DNA of 64,000 nt, from assembly GCF_900155865.1 (NCBI RefSeq), contig NZ_LT707006.1, positions 4,132,577 through 4,196,576 of the forward strand. Reading direction: 5' to 3'. The DNA is from Bacteroides bouchesdurhonensis (lineage in GTDB: Bacteria > Bacteroidota > Bacteroidia > Bacteroidales > Bacteroidaceae). The notes beneath the pieces were generated by a model that searched no databases, was not told the origin of the DNA, and worked only from the letters and a program-made list of their open reading frames with translations. The number at the start of each line of letters is the position of its first letter. The stretch's first letter is position 1. A program made the translations under genes and the position numbers. Positions 52,788-61,934 of the stretch are shown here, in pieces.

Positions 52788-54817
52788 AAGCCTGCCTGTT
52801 TTAAATTTCCGATGATATAATAACTTTGGTTCGACGGGTCTTTCAGTATGATTTCCTTCTCCCGCATGAACTTGATATAACTTTTTGCTATGCGTTCTTT
52901 CACGTCCGGTATCGCTTGAATTTGTTCCGCCAAATCCACATAAGTAATAAAGTCCTGCCGTCCGAAAATATCCCGTGCCACTGCCACGAGTTCATCCTCT
53001 TTCCGCTTCTCCTTTTCCTCTTTCGGCTTTTCCCCCAGATACACGTGCATCCTGACATCTTTATCCCATACAAACTGCATGATAGGCACATCCAACGGAC
53101 TGCCGTCACGCACTTTCAGCACTTTCACCACCGACACCGACGGATCAGTATCTTTCTCTATCGAGAGGATAGCCGCCGCCTTTCGTTGCAACTCACTGCC
53201 CAAATGCCCCCGCAATTTCAGCCCCGAAGGAATAAAATGCAGGATAGTAACGATACAAATATTGTAAATCCCCGCCAGCCGATACAATTCCTCCACCACA
53301 GCAATACTTTCCGTTTCATCATTCGCACCCTTTATCAAGTCCGCAATCCCGTCGATCACCACCATGTGAATCCCCCGGAACTGGTAATGAAACTTATCCA
53401 TGCTTTGGATAATCGCCTGCAAGCGTTCTTTCCGGCTCATTCCCGTCAGGCAATACGCTTTCAGGTATTCCGGCATCGTTTCCCGTCCGCAACGCCTTAA
53501 AAGGGTTGTAATGTTCTTGTACGTCTGCACCTCCGACTGTTCCGTATCATAGAACAGAATCGCCTTCCGCTTGCTGTTTTCACAGACCGACACTCCCAAC
53601 GTATCCATCACCTTATCCTTATTATTGTCGGATTGTCCGATGGCACCGGCTATCAATGCCGTCACATAATTACTTTTTCCGGTTCCCTCACCACCGGTAA
53701 TACAGAGGATATTTCCTTGCGTGCCTAATAGCACATCATTCACCGACACAACCATTTGTGCCACGGGCGGCGGATTATTAAAATCCACCTCACAAGATTT
53801 CAGAGCAGACATAGTTTCGCTGTATATTGTATCCAGATAATCCAGAAATAATTTAATCAAATCTTCCCGGCTATTTCCCAAACGGAAAAAGTCCGAAATA
53901 TCCTTTTCCACCTTCGTTCCCGCCAGTGACAGCAACAATCGTTTCACCCCGTAGTTCTTCAACGCCAGTTCTTGTTTTGCCAAACTGTCCAGCCCCACTT
54001 TATCCACATCATAGAGCAGGACAATATGCTTGAACCGGAAAGAGAGCCTATGAATAATTCCTACGGGAATAGTCACCGTTTCCGAATTGAAGCATATAGC
54101 ATGGAACCCGTGAACCGTCAGACTCATCACATCCTTTTCACCACCCGTAATAAAGAGCAAATCTCCTTTAGCAGGCAACTGCTCCAACCCGAAGCAATAA
54201 TTCTCCCCAAAATCCCCGGCATATAAAAAACGCATCTCCGAGTGCGGGCGGTACACCTTCACATACTGTTTCGCCGTATATCCGAACACCGGTTCTTTAT
54301 CCGTCGCCGCAATGCTGAACGGTTTCCCTTCGTTATTCTCACTGCTGAACTTCTTCAGCGAAACCACCCGAAACAATTTCAGTATCTCTTGCGTGATACC
54401 GCTTTCTCCCAAAAAGGCAAGTTCCACAGCCGTAAAGTTCTTTTGTGCCAACGTGTAAGGTCTTGCTTTCTTCCTTTTCGGTACATGCGTAATTTCCACT
54501 TTCACCGAAACAGGTTTAGTAGAAGAATTTCTCATTTCAGGCTTGTCAGATAGCCCCAAGCGCATATCTCGGTTAATAATAGCCAGTATTTCTACAAAGT
54601 CTTTAGGCTCTTTACAATTCAGCCCGTTTAGCTTGCCGACCAAGGCAAAACAATCCCCTGAATAATCATCATTCCCAAAATCCTTCATTTTGTACATTCC
54701 GTTTCTTCGGTCAAAATACACATTACACGAAGCCTTGCTATCTTTGTACAGCGGATTTAAGAAATTACGCCCGAGTTTAAAAGAAAAAGGAATATTCACA
54801 AGTAAATTCTTATCCAA
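52784..54817 (-). CDS. Primase/helicase-like protein of a mobilizable element, 5' end replaced by the RIT element
   Basis: The frame encodes 677 residues. It contains a CHC2-like beginning (NPLYKDSKASCNVYFDRRNG), a TOPRIM region (ITGGEKDVMSL, LLYDVDKVG) and a RecA-like ATPase with GGEGTGKSN near residue 368, plus a C-terminal Lys/Glu-rich part. Such proteins replicate excised integrative elements. The first ~10 codons (from a TTG start) lie inside the RIT terminal repeat, so the native N-terminus is missing and expression is doubtful. Base composition is visibly GC-richer than its surroundings. Confidence 0.75.
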   Translation of the reverse strand: MDKNLLVNIPFSFKLGRNFLNPLYKDSKASCNVYFDRRNGMYKMKDFGNDDYSGDCFALVGKLNGLNCKEPKDFVEILAIINRDMRLGLSDKPEMRNSSTKPVSVKVEITHVPKRKKARPYTLAQKNFTAVELAFLGESGITQEILKLFRVVSLKKFSSENNEGKPFSIAATDKEPVFGYTAKQYVKVYRPHSEMRFLYAGDFGENYCFGLEQLPAKGDLLFITGGEKDVMSLTVHGFHAICFNSETVTIPVGIIHRLSFRFKHIVLLYDVDKVGLDSLAKQELALKNYGVKRLLLSLAGTKVEKDISDFFRLGNSREDLIKLFLDYLDTIYSETMSALKSCEVDFNNPPPVAQMVVSVNDVLLGTQGNILCITGGEGTGKSNYVTALIAGAIGQSDNNKDKVMDTLGVSVCENSKRKAILFYDTEQSEVQTYKNITTLLRRCGRETMPEYLKAYCLTGMSRKERLQAIIQSMDKFHYQFRGIHMVVIDGIADLIKGANDETESIAVVEELYRLAGIYNICIVTILHFIPSGLKLRGHLGSELQRKAAAILSIEKDTDPSVSVVKVLKVRDGSPLDVPIMQFVWDKDVRMHVYLGEKPKEEKEKRKEDELVAVARDIFGRQDFITYVDLAEQIQAIPDVKERIAKSYIKFMREKEIILKDPSNQSYYIIGNLKQAGL

Positions 54818-54830
54818 AGTAGCTCCAAAA

Positions 54831-54888
54831 GCAGTTTTAAAAGTACCTGATAAACAGCTGTTTGCTCCATTTACTTTTAAAAACTGCT
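54831..54888. repeat. Imperfect long hairpin inside the left RIT end
   Basis: GCAGTTTTAAAAGTA (54831-54845) pairs with TACTTTTaAAAACTGC (one extra base) near 54872-54887, and the loop contains the perfect palindrome AAACAGCTGTTT. It may be a terminator of the recombinase operon or part of the recombination site. Confidence 0.6.
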
Positions 54889-54902
54889 TTTGATAATAAC
54901 TC

Positions 54903-55931
54903 TTAGCTTAGACTTTTCAGGAAGGCTTTTAGTTTCGGGTCCCTCTCCCAAGTGTTGACATTTGGTAATGTAATTCCTATATCTTTATAAGCTTTCTCAA
55001 GTGCTTCCCGTTTTGCTTCAGAGTCTGCTCTGGCATAAATTTCAGTCGTTGTAACGGATACATGGCCCAACAGGTCTCGGATATAGACAAGATTGACTCC
55101 TGCTTGTAAAAGGTGCATCGCCTTTGAGTGTCTCAGCATATGTGGGCTTACTATTTCCGGGACTAAATCCGGATTCTTTATTCTTGCCTGTCGGGCATAT
55201 CTTTTCAGTATATATGTAATACCCGGATTGGTAAGCGTTGTTCCCCGGGAGTTACAGAAGAGCGGTGCTTTGTTCCTCACCAGATTATCAAGTCCCGTTT
55301 CTTTGATATAACCGGTCAGTAACCCCACCATGTCATGATCCAACGGTACAATACGTGTTTTAGCTCCCTTACCGAACAATTCTATAGTTGCCGGTTTATT
55401 CAATCGCAGCGACAAGGGGGTGAGATTGATAACTTCCTGCACCCGGGCCCCCGTATTATAGAGAAGAGACAGTAGTGTAAGATGTCGACGGCCTTGGCAG
55501 GTGTCTTGGGGTATTTCTTCCAATATGGCTTTGATACCTTCAATACTAAGATGCTTGATTACATCCTGCTTTTCCTTCTTGAATCTGAGAGTTAAAACAT
55601 TCTTCCATTGCTGTAAGTGCATCGGGTCTTCTCTCATCATATATCTGTAAAATGAACGTATTGCAGCCAGACGGGTGTTTCTTGTAGCGGATGAAGATAA
55701 CCTGTGTATTTCCAGCCAATCCAGAAAACCAGCTATGCGCTCCTTATCCAGGTGCTCAAAGCAGATTCTCTCCGGTATAATACTGCAAGCTGTTTCTAAA
55801 TACTGAAGCAACAGCATAAATGTATCTCTGTAAGATCGCATTGTCTGCCGGCTCACACCTACTTCACGGACTAGATAGCGCGTGAAAAAGTCCTGTAGGC
55901 ATACGGCAAAGTCCTTGTATTCAGCCTTCAT
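54903..55931 (-). CDS. Tyrosine recombinase RitC-like
   Basis: The 342-residue protein carries the catalytic pattern R ... K ... HxxR ... H ... Y, visible as YNTGARVQEVINL, KTRIVPL, HMLRHSKAMHL, GHVSVTTTEIY. The N-terminal ~100 residues are a SAM-like core-binding domain. It overlaps the preceding gene by 11 bases and ends 36 bases before the primase-side repeat begins to pair. Confidence 0.92.
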   Translation of the reverse strand: MKAEYKDFAVCLQDFFTRYLVREVGVSRQTMRSYRDTFMLLLQYLETACSIIPERICFEHLDKERIAGFLDWLEIHRLSSSATRNTRLAAIRSFYRYMMREDPMHLQQWKNVLTLRFKKEKQDVIKHLSIEGIKAILEEIPQDTCQGRRHLTLLSLLYNTGARVQEVINLTPLSLRLNKPATIELFGKGAKTRIVPLDHDMVGLLTGYIKETGLDNLVRNKAPLFCNSRGTTLTNPGITYILKRYARQARIKNPDLVPEIVSPHMLRHSKAMHLLQAGVNLVYIRDLLGHVSVTTTEIYARADSEAKREALEKAYKDIGITLPNVNTWERDPKLKAFLKSLS

Positions 55932-56946
55932 CCTCTATCAGGTTACTTACCGGATAAGCATCCGTGATAACGCGCCGTATCCCGGATGACAATCCTGCCT
56001 GTTGGTTAATGACCTCGGGATATGCCTCCTGAGTCAGTCGCAGATAGTGTTCTGTGGCATATACATCCATATGTCCCATAAACTTTGACAGGACAGGCAA
56101 ACATGTGTACAGGTCTACTCCCTGAGCTGTCATTTTCATCATGGCATGTATGCAAGCCGTGTGGCGCAAGTCATGCACCCGGGGACCTGCAAAATGTCCT
56201 TTATATGGTATGCCCGCTTTCCTCAGCAGCTGCTTGAACCAACGTTCGACAGCACTGCAAGTACCCTGTGTCCCTTTGTTTGAGACAAAGAAAAAGGCAT
56301 CCTTTTCTGCTGCATTCCGGCATCTTAACTTGTTGCGATAACTCACATATTGCTCAAGGACAGCCAGCAGGGACTGATTGACGGGCACTATACGTTGATG
56401 GCGGTTCTTGGTGTTATTGAGTATAATCTGCCTATGTTCAAAGTCTATATCTTGATTTCGCAGGGATAGTGCTTCCCCTAAACGTATGCCTGTGCTATAA
56501 AGCAAGCGCAGGATAGCCGGCATTGAAAACATGAAGTTCTTACTGGTCAGAGAACGCATTATTTGCTGCTCGGACGCTTTAAACAGCAGTCGTATTTCCT
56601 TGTGCGTAAATATATAAGGGATGAACTTATGCTCATTCTCTCTTGGTAAGGCCGGGATAAACACCGGCTTGCCTATTCGGGACAGATATATCATTAGCTG
56701 ACGATAAGCGGCGGCTTTTGCATAAATGGTCTTGCGGCTCAGATTGTCATGGTCCAGGGAGTCAAACCATTTTTCATAAGCCTCTTTCTTTAAATCGGTT
56801 ATGCCGATGCCATTAGCTGCCCAATATCTGTCTAATTCTCCCAATGTATAAAAGAGGGACAGGGAAGAAAAGCCATGCAATGTCTTTTCATGTCGTAGAC
56901 GGACGATATATTCCGCCAACAGGCTGTAGTATTCATCCGATGACAT
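55921..56946 (-). CDS. Tyrosine recombinase RitB-like
   Basis: The 341-residue protein has a catalytic set of Arg (YSTGIRLGEAL), HDLRHTACIHA, the late GHMDVYATEHY with His and nucleophile Tyr. The start is chosen at 56946 because it follows AAGGAGG and overlaps the RitA-like stop by only 14 bases. The frame is open to 57012, but that would overlap by 80 bases. Confidence 0.9.
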   Translation of the reverse strand: MSSDEYYSLLAEYIVRLRHEKTLHGFSSLSLFYTLGELDRYWAANGIGITDLKKEAYEKWFDSLDHDNLSRKTIYAKAAAYRQLMIYLSRIGKPVFIPALPRENEHKFIPYIFTHKEIRLLFKASEQQIMRSLTSKNFMFSMPAILRLLYSTGIRLGEALSLRNQDIDFEHRQIILNNTKNRHQRIVPVNQSLLAVLEQYVSYRNKLRCRNAAEKDAFFFVSNKGTQGTCSAVERWFKQLLRKAGIPYKGHFAGPRVHDLRHTACIHAMMKMTAQGVDLYTCLPVLSKFMGHMDVYATEHYLRLTQEAYPEVINQQAGLSSGIRRVITDAYPVSNLIEDEG

Positions 56947-58201
56947 AGAACAGCCCTCCTTTTTGATTATAAAAGTCCTCACATACAGGCGGTACATCCA
57001 AAGTACAACCAAGCAATAATTTAAGATTTACATTCAAGTATGCCATCGTAGGTTCAATTGAGGAGTGACCCAGTACGCCGGATATAGTATGGATATCCAC
57101 GCCCTGATTCATAAGGGTTGTGGCCAAACTATGGCGCAGGCTATGAGGACCATGATGACGGGCGCGACAATCCAAACCGGCTTCCCTCATGGTATCAGAT
57201 ACTACAGACGTCAGTTTCGCGGCTGTCATCGGACGGGGCTTTCCACCTTGCCTGCAATATCCAAGAAATATGAACTTGGATTTGCTCTTTGGACGCCCGT
57301 GGACAATATAGTCTACCAAAGCCTCGCCAACACAACCTAAAAGAGGCAATACAACCTGTTTACCGGTCTTTTGCTGTATGATTGTAATCAGGTTGTTGTC
57401 CCAGTCGATGTCTGAAAATTGCAAATTTGTGACATCTGAACGTCGCAGACCAAGACGGGTTGAGAGAAGAATCATTGCGTAGTTCCGTTTACCTATCGGC
57501 CCGGTACGGTCTATTGCCTGCTCCAGCTTTAGTATCTCATCCTTATCAAAGTATGAGAGTAAAGGAACTCTGCGGGTACGCTGTGTTACACCTTCAAAGG
57601 CCAAACTCAAATCTGTCGTTATAAAGCCGCCTTCATGCAGATAACGCATGAACAGTTTTACAGGATAGCACTTGGCATATCTGTTTTTCCCCGTAGAATC
57701 AACATAGGCGACAATATCGTCCCAACAAAGGGTAGACAATGATTTGTCTGCCATATGCTGAAACTCACAAAAACGGCTTATATACAGGAGATGGGAGTCG
57801 ATGGTAGCAGGTGTTAAAGGAGAGCGGTTTAGCAACTGATCGGTATACTGCCGGGCTATCGCACCTATATCACCACTGAACAAACGTGTCACGCGCTTGG
57901 GTTTGTTCCGAAAAAAGTTATCCAGGGCGTCCGCTAACGATGCGTTGAGAATTTCTATTCCACGACAATTGCGCTGATAACGACGGTAAGAGACACCTTT
58001 ATCCAAATTTGCGACACTCAGAAATGCAATGCCGACATCCGAGGAATACGTCTCGATGGACCTGAACTCCATAAAAGACGTTAATTGTAACAGACTGCTC
58101 ATTATGCGAGTGAAAGTGTCACCCGATAATTCATAGGAAGATAAGGACTTACGAACAAAGGGGACAAGTAAGTTGCGAGTGATGATTTTGGTTGGTTCCA
58201 T
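56933..58201 (-). CDS. Tyrosine recombinase RitA-like
   Basis: The 422-residue protein is the first of the trio. Its catalytic residues are Arg in LSTRLGLRRSDVTNL, HSLRHSLATTL, His in GHSSIEPTMAY and the Tyr after it. The N-terminal ~190 residues are a long core-binding part, longer than in the other two. It starts 143 bases inside the right terminal repeat. Confidence 0.92.
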   Translation of the reverse strand: MEPTKIITRNLLVPFVRKSLSSYELSGDTFTRIMSSLLQLTSFMEFRSIETYSSDVGIAFLSVANLDKGVSYRRYQRNCRGIEILNASLADALDNFFRNKPKRVTRLFSGDIGAIARQYTDQLLNRSPLTPATIDSHLLYISRFCEFQHMADKSLSTLCWDDIVAYVDSTGKNRYAKCYPVKLFMRYLHEGGFITTDLSLAFEGVTQRTRRVPLLSYFDKDEILKLEQAIDRTGPIGKRNYAMILLSTRLGLRRSDVTNLQFSDIDWDNNLITIIQQKTGKQVVLPLLGCVGEALVDYIVHGRPKSKSKFIFLGYCRQGGKPRPMTAAKLTSVVSDTMREAGLDCRARHHGPHSLRHSLATTLMNQGVDIHTISGVLGHSSIEPTMAYLNVNLKLLLGCTLDVPPVCEDFYNQKGGLFYVIG

Positions 58202-58276
58202 AATAGATTTGTATTATAGGAAAGAGACAGTGCTGTCCATAATACAAATCTAAAGAATGGTAAATGAAATTAAAGA

Positions 58277-58301
58277 TATTATCAAAACTTTATTATCAAA
58301 A
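58277..58301. repeat. Direct repeat of TATTATCAAAA near the right RIT end
   Basis: Two copies begin at 58277 and 58291, 14 bases apart. The second is part of the inner inverted pair. They look like recombinase-binding half-sites. Confidence 0.55.
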
Positions 58302-58375
58302 GATGCATTGAAAATCAATAAATTATAGGTATGGATAGAATATTACTTTGGATAAGAATTTACTTGTGAATACTC

Positions 58376-58395
58376 CTTTTATCAAAAGCTTTTGA
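58376..58395. repeat. Perfect 20-bp palindrome at the right RIT junction
   Basis: TTATCAAAAGCTTTTGATAA repeats the TTATCAAAAG half-site in both directions and lies across the outer edge of the terminal repeat. It may be the crossover site or a joined pair of half-sites. Exact bounds may be off by one or two bases. Confidence 0.6.
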
Positions 58396-58640
58396 TAAGA
58401 TCTAAAGGAGAAGACAGACGGCACGGACTCCGAGGTTGGACACGAGGGAAAAACATCCAACTGAACTTCCACTATTTTTCTGCGGGTATCCTTGTACCAT
58501 TTATGAAAAATGTTGTAAGGGACGTTATTCTTTAAACAGAATGAATGAAGAGACATTCCATGAGGAACGACCTCTGTTTGGTACTGAAAATAAAATCTTT
58601 CAAGATATTCGCTACTATACGTAATTGTTAAACACCAACA
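58395..58640 (-). pseudogene. Remnant of an IS66-like accessory gene (OrfA-type), cut by the RIT element
   Basis: The minus-strand frame reads EYLERFYFQYQTEVVPHG, then MSLHSFCLKNNVPYNIFHKWYKDTRRKIVEVQL, a helix-turn-helix-like start similar to small IS66 OrfA proteins. It then runs straight into RIT end sequence (YQKLLIKGVFTSKF). No ATG precedes the upstream part. Family assignment is tentative. Confidence 0.4.
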
Positions 58641-58801
58641 TCCAACAAAGATATAGATATCATTTTGGAGCCCTAATTTGAGGGCTTACGTACTTCGGAA
58701 TACAGAGTCAGCAACTGAAAGAAAAAAAGGAAAATAAATCTAACAAGCAAAATGTTTCAGATTCATTTCCCAAATATTATTATCTCCATTAAGGAAGTTG
58801 C

Positions 58802-60088
58802 TTACTTTACGATAGCTTCTTTGATACAATCCACAGTGTAACGAACATCATCATCTGTTACATAAGGACCTGCAGGTAGGCAGAAGCCAACCCTAAAGAT
58901 CTCTTCGGATACACCATTCACGTAAGCAACAGCATCTGCATACACTGGCTGCTTGTGCATTGGCTTCCATACTGGACGGCACTCAACCTTCTTCTGGAGC
59001 ATGAACACACGCAGAGCCTCCACATTCTCATTAGGCTGACAGTCGGTTACAGCACTATCCACAGCCTTGATGACACCAGCAGCACCACCTACGGCAGTCT
59101 TGATAACCTCCTTGTAAGCGTTCTCCTGACCCTGAATCTTCACATCTGCATCCAGCGTAGCAGCACACAGCCAAAAGTTAGCATCGTAGCGAGGATCAGC
59201 AGGCTGCTCGTGAAGGGTTACCCCATCCACATCCTTCAGCAATTCCTTGTAGAGCTCCTGAACGTGCTTATGGTGGGCAATATGAACATCAAGAACAGTC
59301 ATCTGACCACGACCGATACCTGCACATACATTACTCATACGATAGTTGTAACCAATCTCTGTATGCTGATAGTAAGGATAAGCATCACGAGCTTGAGTAG
59401 CATGCCACATCACATTGCTGGCATCTTCATCATTACGACATATCAAAGCACCACCACCAGAGGTTGTGATCATCTTGTTACCATTGAAAGAAAGTACGCC
59501 GAAGCGTCCGAACGTACCCAGCACCTGACCATCAAAGCGCGATCCCATACCCTCAGCAGCATCCTCAATCACAGGAATGCCATACTTGTCTGCAATTGCC
59601 ATGATGCGCTCACAGTCGTAAGGCATACCATAGAGTGCCACAGGGATGATAGCCTTTGGATACTTGCCAGTCTTCTCCTTACGGTCAACGATAGCCTTCT
59701 CTAGCAGCTCTGGATCCATGTTCCATGTCGTACGCTCCGAGTCGATGAACACAGGTTTCGCTCCTAAGTAAGTGCTAGGATGCGAAGAAGCACAGAAAGT
59801 GAATGACTGCACACACACCTCATCACCCGGCTTCACGCCACAGGCAATCAATGCCAAATGCACAGCAGCAGTACCTGCAGAGAGGCATACTACCTTACGG
59901 TCCAACTTACTACCATCGCTATTGTTGTTAGCGAAGTCTGCCAGATTCTGCTCAAACGCATTCACATTAGGTCCCATTGGCACCACCCAGTTGGTATCGA
60001 ATGCCTCTTTTACATATTTCTGTTCATACCCCGCCTCACTCATGTGAGCAAGACAGAGGTAAATCGTTTTTCTTTCTTCAGTTGCCAT
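58802..60088 (-). CDS. DegT/DnrJ/EryC1 aminotransferase, WcfR-like
   Basis: The 428-residue protein is a PLP-dependent sugar aminotransferase. It starts with TIYLCLAHMSEAGYEQKYVKEAF and TNWVVPMGPNVNAFE, has the PLP-binding Lys in SFNGNKMITTSGGG (about residue 209), and VIEDAAEGMGS. The start motif and the place after a PglC-type transferase are those of B. fragilis WcfR, which makes UDP-linked 4-amino-6-deoxy sugar (AADGal). It is the last gene of the polysaccharide cluster. A 6-base hairpin (58669-58686) may end the operon. Confidence 0.85.
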   Translation of the reverse strand: MATEERKTIYLCLAHMSEAGYEQKYVKEAFDTNWVVPMGPNVNAFEQNLADFANNNSDGSKLDRKVVCLSAGTAAVHLALIACGVKPGDEVCVQSFTFCASSHPSTYLGAKPVFIDSERTTWNMDPELLEKAIVDRKEKTGKYPKAIIPVALYGMPYDCERIMAIADKYGIPVIEDAAEGMGSRFDGQVLGTFGRFGVLSFNGNKMITTSGGGALICRNDEDASNVMWHATQARDAYPYYQHTEIGYNYRMSNVCAGIGRGQMTVLDVHIAHHKHVQELYKELLKDVDGVTLHEQPADPRYDANFWLCAATLDADVKIQGQENAYKEVIKTAVGGAAGVIKAVDSAVTDCQPNENVEALRVFMLQKKVECRPVWKPMHKQPVYADAVAYVNGVSEEIFRVGFCLPAGPYVTDDDVRYTVDCIKEAIVK

Positions 60089-60117
60089 ATATCTTATATT
60101 TTATTCGTTCATACCTT

Positions 60118-60771
60118 TTATAACTCCTCGCCAGCAAATTTCACCTTAAATCCTAAAACTGTTGCAAAAATCATTTCTATATCCTTAATGAAAGAATAAT
60201 GACGATAATAATAACAGTTCAGACGAACTTTGTCTGGATAGATTACATTGTCATTGTACTCTGTTGCTATCTCCTGCATAGGACGAGTGTCACCTTCTGC
60301 CTGTTTCTTTGCCACATACTCAGAGATCATCTCGTCTTCAAGTCGGTATTTGAGCGTTGCAGGACCTGTTATACCTGGGCGAAGTTTCAGGACATCACGG
60401 TCTTCGCCTACGAGCTTATCTGCATATCCAGGAACATCCGGACGAGGACCAACAAAGGACATGTTTCCAATCAGTACATCCCAGAGACCTGGAAGTTCAT
60501 CAAACTTATAATGGCGGAGAGTTGCACCAAACGGAGTAATGCGGCTATCTCCAGCCACGCTTACCGTAGAACCATTGTGATTTACTGTCATAGTTCGGAA
60601 CTTATGGCATGGAAACAACTTTCCCCCCTTACCCACCCGCTTCTGCACAAAGAAAGCCGGTCCCCCAGGCATCTTCACCTTCACCATGATAACCACAACA
60701 ATCAATATAGGCCAAAGAAACAGCAAGCCTATCAAAGCGACCGACCGATCAAAAATCCATTTAAGTATCAT
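60118..60771 (-). CDS. Initiating sugar-phosphate transferase, WcfS/PglC-like
   Basis: The 217-residue protein has one N-terminal membrane segment (residues ~10-30) and the bacterial sugar transferase core with KRVGKGGKLFPCHKFRTM, the DELPGLWDVLIGNMSFVGPRPD signature and RPGITGPA. It would move a sugar-1-phosphate to undecaprenyl phosphate to start a repeat unit. It lies 29 bases before the aminotransferase, the WcfS-WcfR arrangement of capsule loci. Confidence 0.9.
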   Translation of the reverse strand: MILKWIFDRSVALIGLLFLWPILIVVVIMVKVKMPGGPAFFVQKRVGKGGKLFPCHKFRTMTVNHNGSTVSVAGDSRITPFGATLRHYKFDELPGLWDVLIGNMSFVGPRPDVPGYADKLVGEDRDVLKLRPGITGPATLKYRLEDEMISEYVAKKQAEGDTRPMQEIATEYNDNVIYPDKVRLNCYYYRHYSFIKDIEMIFATVLGFKVKFAGEEL

Positions 60772-60852
60772 AATAATCTAAATGTTGTACCTTTGTCTAG
60801 TTATTCGCATCCATATTTCTAATCTCAATCGAGCAAAGGGCATCACCAGAGT

Positions 60853-61934
60853 TCATAAGGCATCAAAGCGAATCATTCTTAACTTGCGACTCCACTTACG
60901 CCAGAAGCACCCTATGAAAGTTTCTCCCTTCACATTATTGCGCACATCATACTGTCCGTGATTGCCTCCGTTTTCAATATCCTCCAAAAGTTTTAAGCCC
61001 TCTTCTTTATCAGCCTCACAAATCAGATATAAACTATTTTTTTGATTCGTGTTTGTGTCGAGATGATCATTAATAGAACTATTTGCAAGTAATTCATGAG
61101 CATTTCTGTTTCCATCAAACACTACTTGTAAGACATATTGTGTAGCTCCCACAAAACGCATCAAGTCCATCCTTTTGAATAACTTCAACACCTCCTTTAC
61201 ACTCTCCGGTTGCTGCTTAATACACACCTTTTGAGCAAAATACAAATCCATTAACTGACGTAATCCCACGCCTTCATACACATAATGACCAAACACATAC
61301 AATAACTGGTGTACCAACTGAAAATCCACTGTTGGGACCCCCCATTGCCCATTTGTCTATCACATTCCTTTACAAAATAAGAATCCAGCACCCGATCAAA
61401 CTTTCTGCTGCCTCTCTTTACAGGAATCCAATGTGCTTCCACATCAACATCTTTGAACACATGCCAATGAATATGCTTCTGGTCAAGGTCATTAGCAGGA
61501 GCTTGCTTTATCACATAGTCCAACACATTCTCGTGACCACTTGTCAACCATATATCAATATCCCCAGACTGACGATAAGGAGCTAATTCTTTAATAGAGC
61601 CCCCCCTTCAAAACACAAGACTGAAAACTATCAACCGTCAACTTAGCCTGCAGTTCCAAGCAAAGAGCATTCATCACTTCATTGCATTGCTATATCTGAT
61701 TCGCTAAGGCAAACCACTGCATCTTCAGTTCTACCGGTATGTTGCCAGTTTGCTTCTGCTTACTCAACATATCAACAGCAACAAAGCAAACACCCACCAG
61801 CACCTGCTTCTGAGCCATAGCAAAAGCATCTGCCACTCCTCTGCAGAAAGGGTTTGTGACAAACATATGCAATTCCCGACAGCAATCTGTATCAGTTCAA
61901 AAAATAGGGATTCCAATTGGAAATTATAATACAT
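60853..61934 (-). pseudogene. NTP_transf_5-type nucleotidyltransferase, at least three frameshifts and one stop
   Basis: Read from ATG 61934 (overlapping the LicD stop by one base): the N-terminus LFFELIQIAVGN is intact. Frame then shifts near 61831, a TAG interrupts ANQI-QCNE, and it shifts again at a G7 run (plus-strand C7, 61600-61606) before SGDIDIW, then at a G6 run (61338-61343) before VPTVDFQLVHQL. Each shift is repaired by adding one G. The pieces match the large nucleotidyltransferase family seen in polysaccharide clusters. Confidence 0.8.

Larger units (their letters stand above)
54785..58380. mobile_element. Recombinase-in-trio (RIT) element
   Basis: The 3596-bp unit carries three leftward, overlapping tyrosine-recombinase genes of about 422, 341 and 342 residues, the order and size pattern of RIT elements. 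Its ends are 37-bp inverted repeats (54785-54821 and 58344-58380) with one mismatch. Further in lies a 13-bp inverted pair (54887-54899, 58290-58302; TTATTATCAAAAG). All catalytic residues of the three recombinases are present, so the element looks functional. Its left end interrupts the primase gene. Confidence 0.85.

Noticed and set aside
52826..53500. 224-codon plus-strand frame opposite the primase gene
   Set aside because: Antisense shadow; the minus strand has clear TOPRIM and Walker motifs.
58955..59704. 249-codon plus-strand frame opposite the aminotransferase
   Set aside because: Antisense shadow of a well-conserved PLP enzyme; Thr/Ser/Ile-rich with no family resemblance.
60853..61872. 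Simple on/off contingency gene with poly-G tracts
   Set aside because: A nonsense codon and three separate shifts make plain phase variation an insufficient explanation, though slippage may have contributed.
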